NCBI RefSeq assembly: GCF_030403505.1
Contig: NZ_JAUEMJ010000013.1
Span: 62,001-126,000, forward strand
Reading direction: 5' to 3'
From: Glycomyces tritici
Lineage (GTDB): Bacteria > Actinomycetota > Actinomycetes > Mycobacteriales > Micromonosporaceae
DNA length: 64,000 bases
The position numbers and the translations under genes were made by a program. The notes beneath the pieces were generated by a model. It was not told the origin of the DNA. It saw nothing but the letters and a program-made list of their open reading frames with translations, and searched no databases. This document shows positions 9,901 through 18,444 of this stretch, one piece after another; the first letter of the stretch is position 1, and each line of letters begins with the position of its first letter.

Positions 9901-10203
9901 GCGGCCCCGCTCATCGTAGGCATCGTCCGTCCGGCCGCAGTAGCGGCTGAGCACGTCGAAGGTCGCGTCGAGCGAGAAGACCCCGCAGTAGACCGTGTAC
10001 CGCCACTGTTCGCCCTTGCCGAGGCGCTCGCGGCGTCCGGCCGGCTGATTCCCCTCCCACGGCAGCGACTCCCCCTCGACCACGTCGTAGACCCACTGCC
10101 GCGGATCCCGCCGAGGGATGCGCTGCGGTTCGAAGATCTCGACATCGCGCCAGTAGTGGACGATGTCGGCACGGGAGTCACGAGAGCGGCGCACGGGAGG
10201 CAT
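6931..10203 (-). CDS. SF1 helicase, Upf1/Dna2-like, with coiled-coil insert
   Basis: About 1090-residue superfamily 1 DNA/RNA helicase. Walker A is NGPPGTGKTTLLRD near residue 366; Walker B is WLFIDEAGQATPQAAVG followed by VMAVGDPLQLEPVF; the C-terminal core ends with VHTAQGKQADIVVLVL and NFVNVAVSRAKRRLYVIG, the classical Upf1/Dna2 motifs V and VI. Between motifs I and II lies a long insert (about residues 530-720) very rich in A, E, R and Q, predicted coiled coil. The N-terminal 350 residues (IVHYWRDVEIFEPQ onward) are not recognised. The ATG at 10203 opens the conserved-looking N-terminus and a GTG precedes it directly; an in-frame start at 10281 is less likely. The gene lies tail to tail with the DISARM core and is coupled to the next membrane protein. 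It is not the SNF2-type DrmD helicase. Confidence 0.85.
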   Translation of the reverse strand: MPPVRRSRDSRADIVHYWRDVEIFEPQRIPRRDPRQWVYDVVEGESLPWEGNQPAGRRERLGKGEQWRYTVYCGVFSLDATFDVLSRYCGRTDDAYDERGRGQAALAGFELDANGRLRPDTAVLSSSAWGLGRVHQLQGLRPGWSDGLSFAQSNFSELFDLIFERRRRRDQLLTDLLSQCSGLLLGIDGVEVFKTVKDQVEVILGRSEPEEASGAASRTPPMDHALLDEVRAVLLALTGIAGVLPQEDPAIRIACRVVRPREEEASSSDFLNSFIAEDLSRISGQVSTGHLQEALDTYLREATASGRIDVRDDLHTVYEATRPSRIPLGRWPSPPAHSLALGQQLAVNNAVGEATARGEITGVNGPPGTGKTTLLRDMFAALVTERARHLADLARPEDGFTAELQFTNGERRFRVPQLRPELCGYEVVVASSNNGAVQNVTAETPHRDEIDERWRGDIDYFTEIGRTVLNASRLDKSEREWEPAWSLMAAVLGNSTNRYRFASAFWFGLKEGDGRDEPRPGMLAHLKDCRPERTWAEARKRFKAAEGKVLAMAADREKTYRAWRNRAEYEAAAVADAAVARAEHAHKREQAELQAARDRLEEASTDLEQARATRDEWGRQRPGFLLALLRGGGELRQWRRRARQYVAAANDAWDRSQEIEAEVKAAEQAVAAASTDLSVAEVGQRRASAALEKHEASMRRAKKRFGPAFPDLGEDRRARELCAPWCDEEFNSARSELFLEALRLHRAFIEHNAARFRRGLGIAVDVVNGSVPAGLAHETRLAAWQLLFMAVPVVSTTFASVARQFPGLAEGDLGWLFIDEAGQATPQAAVGAIWRSKHVMAVGDPLQLEPVFTLPHTIQQSLREHYGLSDHWLPGWTSVQSLADAHTRFGTALPGPDGEPLWVGSPLTVHRRCDEPMFSVSNRIAYDGLMINDTPDRDALMFKGTGTILTRSMWLDVRPDGNQGHWIPAEGRRLDGLLTHLRTNGFDMSEVMVITPFREVAAQLKGNRYRDLAGAGTVHTAQGKQADIVVLVLGGDPAKPRAGSFAAEKPNFVNVAVSRAKRRLYVIGNHETWSKLPNFAELAAALGDPK

Positions 10204-10512
10204 CACCTGTAAGAGGAGAGGGGGGCGAATCGTGACAATGAGTGTACCGAACGCGAGCGCATGCTGCCCTCGCGTGAACACGGGCCGGCACCATCCCGTG
10301 TTTACTTCAGCACGGACCGCCTGACACCAGCGGAAGCCACCGATTCAGCAGCTCGAGAACCGATCAGGTTCGCATCCTGCGACTGACAGTCACAACCATG
10401 GTGGCCTCATGTCTCATTGAGACCTATTCGCGCGGAAGGGCCCCTCAGCCCCAAGGCCGAGAACGAATCCCATCGCTCCCTGCAGCGGTCATCGCGCAGG
10501 AACAGCGCGTTG

Positions 10513-10734
10513 TCAGCCAGGCGTACGACTACTTCGAGAGCGCCGCGCAACTGGCAGGTCGCACCACGTTCGCCGCAGCAGTTCCAGTTCGCTCAAGGTC
10601 CGAACTTCAGCCTTCAAGGCCGGCTGTCTGGATTCGGTCCCGTCTTCGAGACTGGCGATGAACTGCCGAACGGGGGACAGTTCATGCTGACCGCCGTCCA
10701 CTTCTACGGAAGTTTCGGCACGGTACTCCCCCAT
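10513..10734 (-). pseudogene. Possible remnant of HigB/RelE-like toxin
   Basis: 73-codon reverse frame starting MGEYRAETSVEV. The segment ELSPVRQFIASLEDGTESRQPALKAEVRTLSEL resembles the start of phage-derived Gp49/HigB toxins (a PVREFL-type helix then a helix with regular leucines). The similarity fades after CDLPVAR, and the next frame continues with a plausible beta-strand segment (GALEVVVRLADNALFLRDD), which would fit a frameshift. No antitoxin helix-turn-helix gene follows. This is a weak pattern match; a small unrelated gene or chance frame is possible. Confidence 0.25.
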
Positions 10735-10886
10735 GACTTCGATTGGGCCGACAATCCCGACCTACCCGTGTTCGGCCGCGTGTGAAGTCGTTTTCGTGGG
10801 CGCTACCGCCAATAGGCGACCATGCACGGCAATAAACTGGGGAAACAAGTTCCCATAGGCCTCGATGATCCCTGCAGATTCATAGA

Positions 10887-10916
10887 GAAGGCCCGGACCG
10901 AATGGTCCGGGCCTTC
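10887..10916. terminator. Perfect 13-bp hairpin
   Basis: Arms at 10887-10899 and 10904-10916 pair perfectly around the loop GAAT, with core GGCCCGGACC/GGTCCGGGCC. It lies 57 bases past the end of the reverse marR-type gene and probably ends its transcript. The same core occurs at 25610-25639 and 38793-38824. Confidence 0.75.
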
Positions 10917-10973
10917 TTCGTTGCTTTGCCGACCTGGCTGCGAGTCGAGCATCGCGGCGATGCCGGCATTCGC

Positions 10974-11489
10974 TCACTTGTCCCGGGTGCCGATGGCCAG
11001 CATGGACCGCAGCGCATGGTCCAGTTGCGCAAGTTCGTGCTCGGGCATCTTCGCGGTGAGCTGACCGATGCGGTGGGCGACGGCGGTCGCGGCCGCGTCG
11101 GCCGCTTCCCTGCCGGCCTCGGTGAGCGTGACGAGGAAGCTGCGGCGGTCGCCTGGGACGGGGGTGCGCTCGACGAGTCCGGCGGCTTCGAGGCGGTCGA
11201 GGCGCTTGGTCATGCCGGCGCGGGACATCAGCAGTTCCGCCGACAGCGCGGAGGGAGTGAGGGCGTACGGCTCTCCGCTGCGCCGCAAGGTGGTCAAGAC
11301 GTCGTACTCGGGCTGCTGGAGACCGTGTTCGGCCATCGCCGCCTCGCCCACCGGCATGACGACGTGCTGGAAGACGAAGGCCATCCGCATCATCGGGCCC
11401 ATGTGCTCCAGGTCGAGGTCGGGTCGCTCGCTCTTCCAAGCCGTCAAGATCCCGTCGATGTGGTCCTCGCCCGTGTTCGCTTCGTTCAT
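10974..11489 (-). CDS. MarR family transcriptional regulator
   Basis: 171-residue winged-helix regulator of the MarR family. The DNA-binding part is LTPSALSAELLMSRAGMTKRLDRLEAAGLVERTPVPGDRRSFLVTLTEAG (about residues 78-128), with the R-x-D-R-R wing intact. Flanking helices would make the dimer interface. It is divergent from an amidohydrolase gene 83 bases away, and the spacer holds a 22-base near-palindrome. Such pairs usually show repression of the neighbour relieved by a ligand, here presumably a substrate of the amidohydrolase; the ligand cannot be read from sequence. Confidence 0.9.
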   Translation of the reverse strand: MNEANTGEDHIDGILTAWKSERPDLDLEHMGPMMRMAFVFQHVVMPVGEAAMAEHGLQQPEYDVLTTLRRSGEPYALTPSALSAELLMSRAGMTKRLDRLEAAGLVERTPVPGDRRSFLVTLTEAGREAADAAATAVAHRIGQLTAKMPEHELAQLDHALRSMLAIGTRDK

Positions 11490-11511
11490 CCTCTCATTCT
11501 ATTCGCCCGAA

Positions 11512-11533
11512 GATAGTTTGCTAGCGTACTATC
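11512..11533. promoter_or_regulatory. Palindromic operator, marR/amidohydrolase spacer
   Basis: Outer arms GATAGT (11512-11517) and ACTATC (11528-11533) surround a central palindrome GCTAGC (11520-11525), all on the same dyad axis, with only two unmatched bases on each side. Size and position between the divergent genes fit a MarR dimer site. Confidence 0.6.
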
Positions 11534-11572
11534 AACAAGCGAAATAGTCTCATAGAATTTAAGGGGCAGTTC

Positions 11573-12778
11573 ATGCGCACGCTGATTCAGAACGCACGGA
11601 TTTTCAACGGCCGCAACGTTTCACCCTCGTCCGAGATCCTCATCGACGGCGACCGCATCGCCGAACCCGATGGGAGGAGCGTCGACGAGACGATCGACGC
11701 CACCGGCAAGACACTCCTTCCCGGGCTCATCGACGCCCACACCCACGCCGTGGGCGATGACCTCGCACTGGCGCTGGCGTTCGGCGTCACCACCGAACTC
11801 GACATGTTCAGCCTCCCCGTCACGCACGCCCGGCTGCGTGCACTCGCGGCCCAGCGCGACGACGTCGCCGACCTGCGCAGCGCAGGGCTCCTGGCCACCC
11901 CGCCCGGAGGGCATCCCCTCCAGATCGCCACGCCGGAGGCCATGGCCTTCTACGGGGAGAGCGCCGACGCGTTCAAGCCGATCCGATCCGCCGACGAAGC
12001 CGAGGCATTCGTCAAGGCGCGCTTGGATGAAGGCGCCGACTACATCAAGATCGTCATCGACGACGGCACTCATTCAGGCCTGGACCTGCCCGTCCTCTCC
12101 CCCCGAATCGCCTCGGCGCTCGCCCGCGAGGCCCACGCCGCCAATCTGATCGCCATCGCGCACGTGTGGACGAGCGCCGACACGCGGATGGCGCTCGATG
12201 CCGGGGTCGACGGGCTGGCACATGTCTTCACCGACCTCGCCGCCGACGACCCGGCCATGGCCGACCTCACCGCGCGCATCGCCGACAGCGGCGTGTTCGT
12301 CGTGAGCACCTTGGCGTACATCGAAGGTGTCACCGGGGGCGGCACCGGGCGCGAGCTAGTCGAGGACGATCGTGTCGAGCCGCGCCTGCCCGAGCACCTC
12401 CGCACCGCGCTCGCCGGAGGCGACGGCAAGGTGCAGAGCGAAGCCTCGGCGAACGCCGCCGCCGCGATCGCGAGCCTCCACCGCGCACGGGTGCCGATCC
12501 TGGCCGGTACCGACGCGACTCCGTTCGGACCCGCACACGGGGCGAGCATGCTTCGCGAACTGCTGCTGTTGTGCGAGGCGGGGCTGACCCCTGCCGAGTC
12601 ACTGGCGGCGGCCACGAGCACGCCGGCTCGGCACTTCGGCCTCGAGGACCGGGGCCGGATCGAACCGGGACTGCGCGCCGACCTGGTCCTGGTCGAAGGC
12701 GATCCGACCAGGGACGTGCGGGACGCGCGTTCCATCGAGCGGGTCTGGCGCAGGGGCGTGGAGAAGCGCATCGCCTGA
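11573..12778 (+). CDS. Amidohydrolase family protein (imidazolonepropionase-like)
   Basis: 401-residue metal-dependent amidohydrolase. The metal-binding motif DAHTH is present in GLIDAHTHAVGDD (about residue 55), a later conserved histidine in ANLIAIAHVW, and the aspartate in PILAGTDATPFGPAHGASM near residue 310. The C-terminal composite domain ends ADLVLVEGDPTRDVRDARSIERVWRRG, typical of dipeptidase/imidazolonepropionase-like members that hydrolyse cyclic amides or peptides. No signal peptide, so cytoplasmic. AAGGGG lies 7 bases before the ATG. It is probably controlled by the divergent MarR protein. Substrate unknown. Confidence 0.85.
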   Translation: MRTLIQNARIFNGRNVSPSSEILIDGDRIAEPDGRSVDETIDATGKTLLPGLIDAHTHAVGDDLALALAFGVTTELDMFSLPVTHARLRALAAQRDDVADLRSAGLLATPPGGHPLQIATPEAMAFYGESADAFKPIRSADEAEAFVKARLDEGADYIKIVIDDGTHSGLDLPVLSPRIASALAREAHAANLIAIAHVWTSADTRMALDAGVDGLAHVFTDLAADDPAMADLTARIADSGVFVVSTLAYIEGVTGGGTGRELVEDDRVEPRLPEHLRTALAGGDGKVQSEASANAAAAIASLHRARVPILAGTDATPFGPAHGASMLRELLLLCEAGLTPAESLAAATSTPARHFGLEDRGRIEPGLRADLVLVEGDPTRDVRDARSIERVWRRGVEKRIA

Positions 12779-13246
12779 ACGCCTCACCGGACGGGCCCTC
12801 GGGTCGGTGGCTGGGTGTAACACTCGCTGCGTGGTTCGCAGAGCCGACTCGTACTGGCCGCGCTCGAACTCGAACGGGCCGAGGCTGCCCAGGTCCCAGG
12901 CGGGTCGATGTCCGTTCCGGAACGCGCGCCAGGTCACTGTCGCGGCGGAGACGAGAACCTCCGCGTACAAGGGCCAGCACCCCCAATCACCGCAATCGCA
13001 TCCGAGCAGCACCGTGTCGCGGTCCCCGGCCCCGGGCAGCGCCGGTGCTCCGAGGAAGTGCCGACTCGGCCAACGGACGGCGTCGAGGTGTGTGAGGCCG
13101 CCGTAGGCCCCGGCGAGGTGCTCCTGTCCATCGGCCCTGGCCGACCGGAGTTCGGCTCGCCGGGCGTGCTCTTCAAGGGCCACGCCATCGACCATGATCA
13201 GACACGGCCCATCGCTGTGAGCAATGGTGAATTCGACGCGATTCAT
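12599..13246 (-). CDS. Hypothetical protein, GCDCGDWGCWPL motif
   Basis: 215-codon reverse frame. The first 140 residues look like a genuine small protein: an immunity-like beta-rich start (EFTIAHSDGPCLIMVDGVAL), a middle with YGGLTHLDAVRWPSRHFLG, and a cysteine/tryptophan motif LLGCDCGDWGCWPLYAEV then VTWRAFRNGHRPAWDLGSLGPFEFERGQYE. I have the impression of this motif in uncharacterised actinomycete proteins but cannot name a family. The last 60 codons run antisense to the end of the amidohydrolase gene and are probably not conserved; the ancestral stop may have been lost. Confidence 0.6.
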   Translation of the reverse strand: MNRVEFTIAHSDGPCLIMVDGVALEEHARRAELRSARADGQEHLAGAYGGLTHLDAVRWPSRHFLGAPALPGAGDRDTVLLGCDCGDWGCWPLYAEVLVSAATVTWRAFRNGHRPAWDLGSLGPFEFERGQYESALRTTQRVLHPATDPRARPVRRSGDALLHAPAPDPLDGTRVPHVPGRIAFDQDQVGAQSRFDPAPVLEAEVPSRRARGRRQ

Positions 13247-13296
13247 ACCGGCATCGTATGGAACACGCGGGGAGCCCTCAATGAGGCCTGCTAACG

Positions 13297-13332
13297 GGGA
13301 TAGGCCCGGATCCGAGGATCCGGGCCTATCCC
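13297..13332. terminator. Perfect 17-bp hairpin
   Basis: Arms 13297-13313 and 13316-13332 (GGGATAGGCCCGGATCC and its complement) pair perfectly around two bases. It lies 40 bases past the end of the reverse epoxide hydrolase gene and upstream of the reverse hypothetical gene, so it separates the two. Confidence 0.75.
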
Positions 13333-13372
13333 TTTGTTCGCGAGGACCTTCGACGAACCGCGGATCCGCTGT

Positions 13373-14479
13373 TCAGCCCAGTTCGGTGAAGAAGTCGCGG
13401 AGGTCGCCGGCGAGCACGTCCGGTACCTGGTGGGCGGCGTAGTGACCACCGGTGTCGTGCGTCCGCCATTGCGTGATGTTGGTGTAGTCGCGTTCGGCGA
13501 AGCGGCGAATGGACTGGAAGTCTCCGGCGAAACTGGAGTTGGCGACCGGGAAGTCCGCCGGCGTGCTGTCGATCGGGTGGTGCTTGTTCTCGAAGTAGAA
13601 GCGCATCGACGAGGCGATGGTGTCGTTGAGCCAGTGCACGATGACGTTGTCGATGACGAACCGGTCGTCGATCTCGTCTCCGAACAGCTGGTCCATCCAG
13701 GCGAGGAGGCCTCGGGGCGAGTCGGCCAAGGCGTGGGCGAGCGTCTGCGGCTGCTGGGAATGAAGCTGGTCGTAGGAGCTCTTGTTCTCGTAGAACCACT
13801 GCAGCACCTGCAGCGCACCCATCTCCTCCTCGGTCATGCCCTCCATCTCGGACGGGTCGCCGGAGGGGAACGAGAAGATCTGGTCGACATGGACGCCGAT
13901 GACGTGCTCGCCGTCGATCCTGCCCAGCTCCGGGGCGATGAACGCGCCAGCGTCGTTGCCGTGTGCGCCGTACCGCTCGTAGCCGAGCCGCGCCATGAGC
14001 GTCGCGAACGCCTTCGCCGTGCGGGCGGCGCCCCAGCCGGCCTCCGTGGTCGGGCCGGAGAAGCCGAACCCCGGGAGCGAGGGGATGACCAGATGGAACG
14101 AGGGGCCTTCGCCCGGCCGAGTGAGCGGCTCGATCAGGTCGACGAACTCCATGATCGTTCCGGGCCAGCCGTGGATCAGCAGCAGCGGCACCGCGGCGGG
14201 GTCGGGTGACTCGATGTGGAGGAAGTGCAGGCGCTGGCCGTCGATCTCGGTGACGAACTGCGGGTACCCGTTGAGTCGCGATTCGGTTTCGCGCCAGTCG
14301 TACCGCTGGAGCCAGTAGTCGGTCAGGTGGTCGACGCGGTCGACGCTCACGCCGTATGCGTCGCCGGCGCCGGGGATCTCCTGGGCCCGGCGGGCTCGCG
14401 ACAGGCGAGTGTGGAGGTAGTCGAGTTCGGACTGCGGAATCTCGATCGTGAAGGGCTGGATCGCCTCGTGCTGGGCCAC
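13373..14479 (-). CDS. Epoxide hydrolase, alpha/beta fold (copy 1)
   Basis: 368-residue epoxide hydrolase with the N-terminal EHN region (IQPFTIEIPQSELDYLHTRLSRAR onward) and the alpha/beta-hydrolase core. Oxyanion motif HGWPG near residue 105; nucleophile aspartate in the GAHGNDAGAF elbow near 185; a late histidine in HDTGGHYAAHQVPD. These hydrolase enzymes open epoxides to diols through a covalent ester. The start is GTG 14479 with GAGGAAG six bases upstream. A paralogue lies 6 kb away (20055-21191). Cytoplasmic; natural substrate unknown. Confidence 0.88.
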   Translation of the reverse strand: MAQHEAIQPFTIEIPQSELDYLHTRLSRARRAQEIPGAGDAYGVSVDRVDHLTDYWLQRYDWRETESRLNGYPQFVTEIDGQRLHFLHIESPDPAAVPLLLIHGWPGTIMEFVDLIEPLTRPGEGPSFHLVIPSLPGFGFSGPTTEAGWGAARTAKAFATLMARLGYERYGAHGNDAGAFIAPELGRIDGEHVIGVHVDQIFSFPSGDPSEMEGMTEEEMGALQVLQWFYENKSSYDQLHSQQPQTLAHALADSPRGLLAWMDQLFGDEIDDRFVIDNVIVHWLNDTIASSMRFYFENKHHPIDSTPADFPVANSSFAGDFQSIRRFAERDYTNITQWRTHDTGGHYAAHQVPDVLAGDLRDFFTELG

Positions 14480-14542
14480 TGCCGTCTTCCTCTCGCTTGT
14501 TCGGGAGCCGGTGCTCCTGCGCTGACTTCAGCATATCAGAAC

Positions 14543-14557
14543 GGAATGATCTATTCC
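14543..14557. promoter_or_regulatory. Inverted repeat upstream of epoxide hydrolase
   Basis: GGAAT and ATTCC arms separated by five bases (GATCT), about 65 bases before the epoxide hydrolase start. It could be a regulator site overlapping the promoter. Short arms make this tentative. Confidence 0.3.
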
Positions 14558-14622
14558 AGTAGTGGGGTGGAGAATTTTCGTGGCCCGGAGGTGCCGCGGT
14601 GAGTTCGTCCACCTGGTCGACT

Positions 14623-14666
14623 CGACGATCGAGGCCCCCTCACACAGTGGCGGGCCTCGATCGTCG
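14623..14666 (-). terminator. Terminator hairpin after catalase
   Basis: 15-base perfect arms (14623-14637 and 14652-14666) around a 14-base loop, seven bases past the catalase stop on the reverse strand. Confidence 0.7.
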
Positions 14667-14673
14667 GTCCCGG

Positions 14674-16782
<2,109 letters not shown>

Positions 16783-16952
16783 GGCGGGCCTCCCTCGTTG
16801 TGGTCCGAAATGGGGCAATACCCCCCTGCCATAGTCGGCCAAACGAAGTCCGCCCGGGCGGTTTCGCCGAGGCTGCCGGGAACGGATCGGACGGCCGTAC
16901 ATCGGCCCCCGAGCGGTTCCGGTGGCTGCCCCGGCGCGTTGCCGCCGGTGCG

Positions 16953-17261
16953 TCAATCCAAGTCGGGGTAGCCCCACTCCAGGTCGATGCGGGCATGGGG
17001 AGCGATGGCGTGGAGCGAGGTTTCGATGTCGCTCTCGAATTGCGTGCTCCACGTGCCGAAACCGCGGACGATGATCGGGTGGGGCGCGCTGCGCGCGCCG
17101 ACGGAGGGCGGTTCGTGGCGGACGCGGACCACCATCCACGAATCGATCCCGTGGTCCTTCAAAACGAGGTTCACCGCCGCTCCGATGCGGTCGGCTTCGT
17201 CTGGGGACTCCAGGTTGTCCACGTTGAGCTGCAGATGAATGTTCACTGACATGGGCGTCAT
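16953..17261 (-). CDS. Small hypothetical protein
   Basis: 102-residue protein (MTPMSVNIHLQLNVDNLESPDEADRIG onward) with alternating strands and helices and a conserved-looking end ARIDLEWGYPDLD. No membrane segment or known motif. ATG 17261 is preceded by AAGGGG eight bases upstream; ATG 17252 (MSVNIHLQ) is nearly as good. Codon use is normal for the strand, which supports a real gene. Function unknown. Confidence 0.65.
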   Translation of the reverse strand: MTPMSVNIHLQLNVDNLESPDEADRIGAAVNLVLKDHGIDSWMVVRVRHEPPSVGARSAPHPIIVRGFGTWSTQFESDIETSLHAIAPHARIDLEWGYPDLD

Positions 17262-17289
17262 CCTAAGAGCCCCTTGCACGTGAGCACTT

Positions 17290-17309
17290 GGAGCCGGGGT
17301 GCCGGCTCC
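17290..17309 (-). terminator. Short hairpin after vWA-linked gene
   Basis: GGAGCCGG (17290-17297) pairs with CCGGCTCC (17302-17309) around GGTG, 17 bases past the reverse stop at 17326. Confidence 0.45.
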
Positions 17310-17325
17310 GCTGTGTGCGCGGCGC

Positions 17326-18444
17326 TCAGGGGGTGCGCTTCTTGGCTCGGAAGTGGTCGATCACGTCCTGGCGGAGGAGAGTGCCGTAGCCGGCTGCGTC
17401 GATGCGGGCTATCAGGGCGGGGAGTACGAGGCCCATGGCGGCGGCGGTGGCTTCCAGGTTCCAGTCGTGGTCCGAGAGGGTTCGCAGGAGGCGGCCTCGG
17501 CGGGACTGGGTCTCGGAGAGGCGGAAGGTGCGCAGGTAGGCGAGTCGGCCTTCGTCGTCGGTGATGGCCTCGCCCACGTGGGTCTCGCGGCCGGGTATGA
17601 AGTGCGGGCGGAACCTGCGGAGCGTGTACCGGTCCATCTGGTAGTCCGCGGTGAAGACGTACTCGGCGTCGAGGAGGCCGGCGGCCATGACGTGCTGGTG
17701 GAAGTCGGCCCACTCCTGGAGCGCGGCGTCCATGGCGGTGCGCAGGTCGGCGATGGTGTCGATGGTGCTCGCATCGAGGTGGGGGCGGAAGTCCGGGCTT
17801 GCGTCGTAGAGGTGGGCGTATCGCCAGATGAGCTCGCCGAACCCGTCTTCGATGAGGGTGGGGTGCAGGGCCCGGTAGTCGTCCGGGTGCGGGGTCACGA
17901 TGGCCGAGGCGAGCGCGTCGGCGACGTAGACGAGCACGCCGCACTGTCCAGGGTGGAGTTCGAAGATGCGGAGGGCGTCGGCGAGCCCTTCGACGTCGAA
18001 GCCGCTGTACCGGGGGTCGTCTTGGCGCGGCAGGCCGCGGCGGAAGGCGCGGGTCGACCATTCCTGCCAGGCGATCGAAGGGACCCGGAACGTGAGCGGC
18101 AGGAACGCTTCCAGCGCAGTCTGGTGCGGGACGAAGTGCACTCGGGTGCGGCGCTCGAGTTTCGTCGCAGGTCGCCGGGACTTGCGCACTGTCCTGGCGG
18201 GCATGCGCAGTGCGGTGCCGAGTGCGGGCACGGCGGTGCCGTCGTCGGTCCACTCGGCGGTCAGGCCGTGCGGCGTATAGCAGCAGTACGGCTCGTACGC
18301 ATCGAACGAGTCGTCGACCGGGAACCCGCTGGGGTGCAGTCGCAGCGACGTGATCGGCTCGTCGCGGACGAGCGGCACGAGCCGAATGCCGCCCCACACT
18401 TGGTCGGGGCGGATCTGGAGGCCGTCGAAGGTCAAGCGGTGCAA
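17326..18444 (-). CDS. WGGIRLVPL-type protein, probable ARPP-2-like
   Basis: 372-residue protein coupled to the upstream vWA gene. It begins LHRLTFDGLQIRPDQVWGGIRLVPLVRDEPI, a signature I associate with the ARPP-type proteins described around TROVE-vWA and ADP-ribosylglycohydrolase RNA-repair loci; this naming is from memory and tentative. A second part (HPGQCGVLVYVADALASAIVTPHPDDYRALHPTLIEDGFGELI) is also well ordered, and the C-terminal 60 residues end with a helix-turn-helix-like segment (HDWNLEATAAAMGLVLPALIARIDAAGYG) resembling a Fis-type DNA-binding helix pair. TTG 18444 was chosen because GAGGAG lies 5 bases upstream; it overlaps the vWA stop. Confidence 0.7.
   Translation of the reverse strand: MHRLTFDGLQIRPDQVWGGIRLVPLVRDEPITSLRLHPSGFPVDDSFDAYEPYCCYTPHGLTAEWTDDGTAVPALGTALRMPARTVRKSRRPATKLERRTRVHFVPHQTALEAFLPLTFRVPSIAWQEWSTRAFRRGLPRQDDPRYSGFDVEGLADALRIFELHPGQCGVLVYVADALASAIVTPHPDDYRALHPTLIEDGFGELIWRYAHLYDASPDFRPHLDASTIDTIADLRTAMDAALQEWADFHQHVMAAGLLDAEYVFTADYQMDRYTLRRFRPHFIPGRETHVGEAITDDEGRLAYLRTFRLSETQSRRGRLLRTLSDHDWNLEATAAAMGLVLPALIARIDAAGYGTLLRQDVIDHFRAKKRTP

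Larger units (their letters stand above)
10204..10973. other. 770-base stretch without an intact gene
   Basis: Between the SF1 helicase start and the marR-type gene I see no intact gene on either strand. Short frames on both strands have poor codon structure. It holds a possible broken toxin gene (10513-10734, reverse) and a perfect hairpin terminator (10887-10916). AT content is somewhat higher than in the flanking genes near 10780-10885. This looks like a decayed junction between the defence island and ordinary chromosome. Confidence 0.5.

Noticed and set aside
1..10300. Mobile element ends (integrase, att repeats) around the defence island
   Set aside because: No integrase, transposase or flanking direct repeat was visible; the hairpins shared with other loci are terminators, not attachment sites.
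10417..10785. Forward 122-codon frame in the 770-base gap
   Set aside because: Low-complexity S/R-rich start and no ribosome site; the reverse strand shows a better though weak toxin-like pattern.
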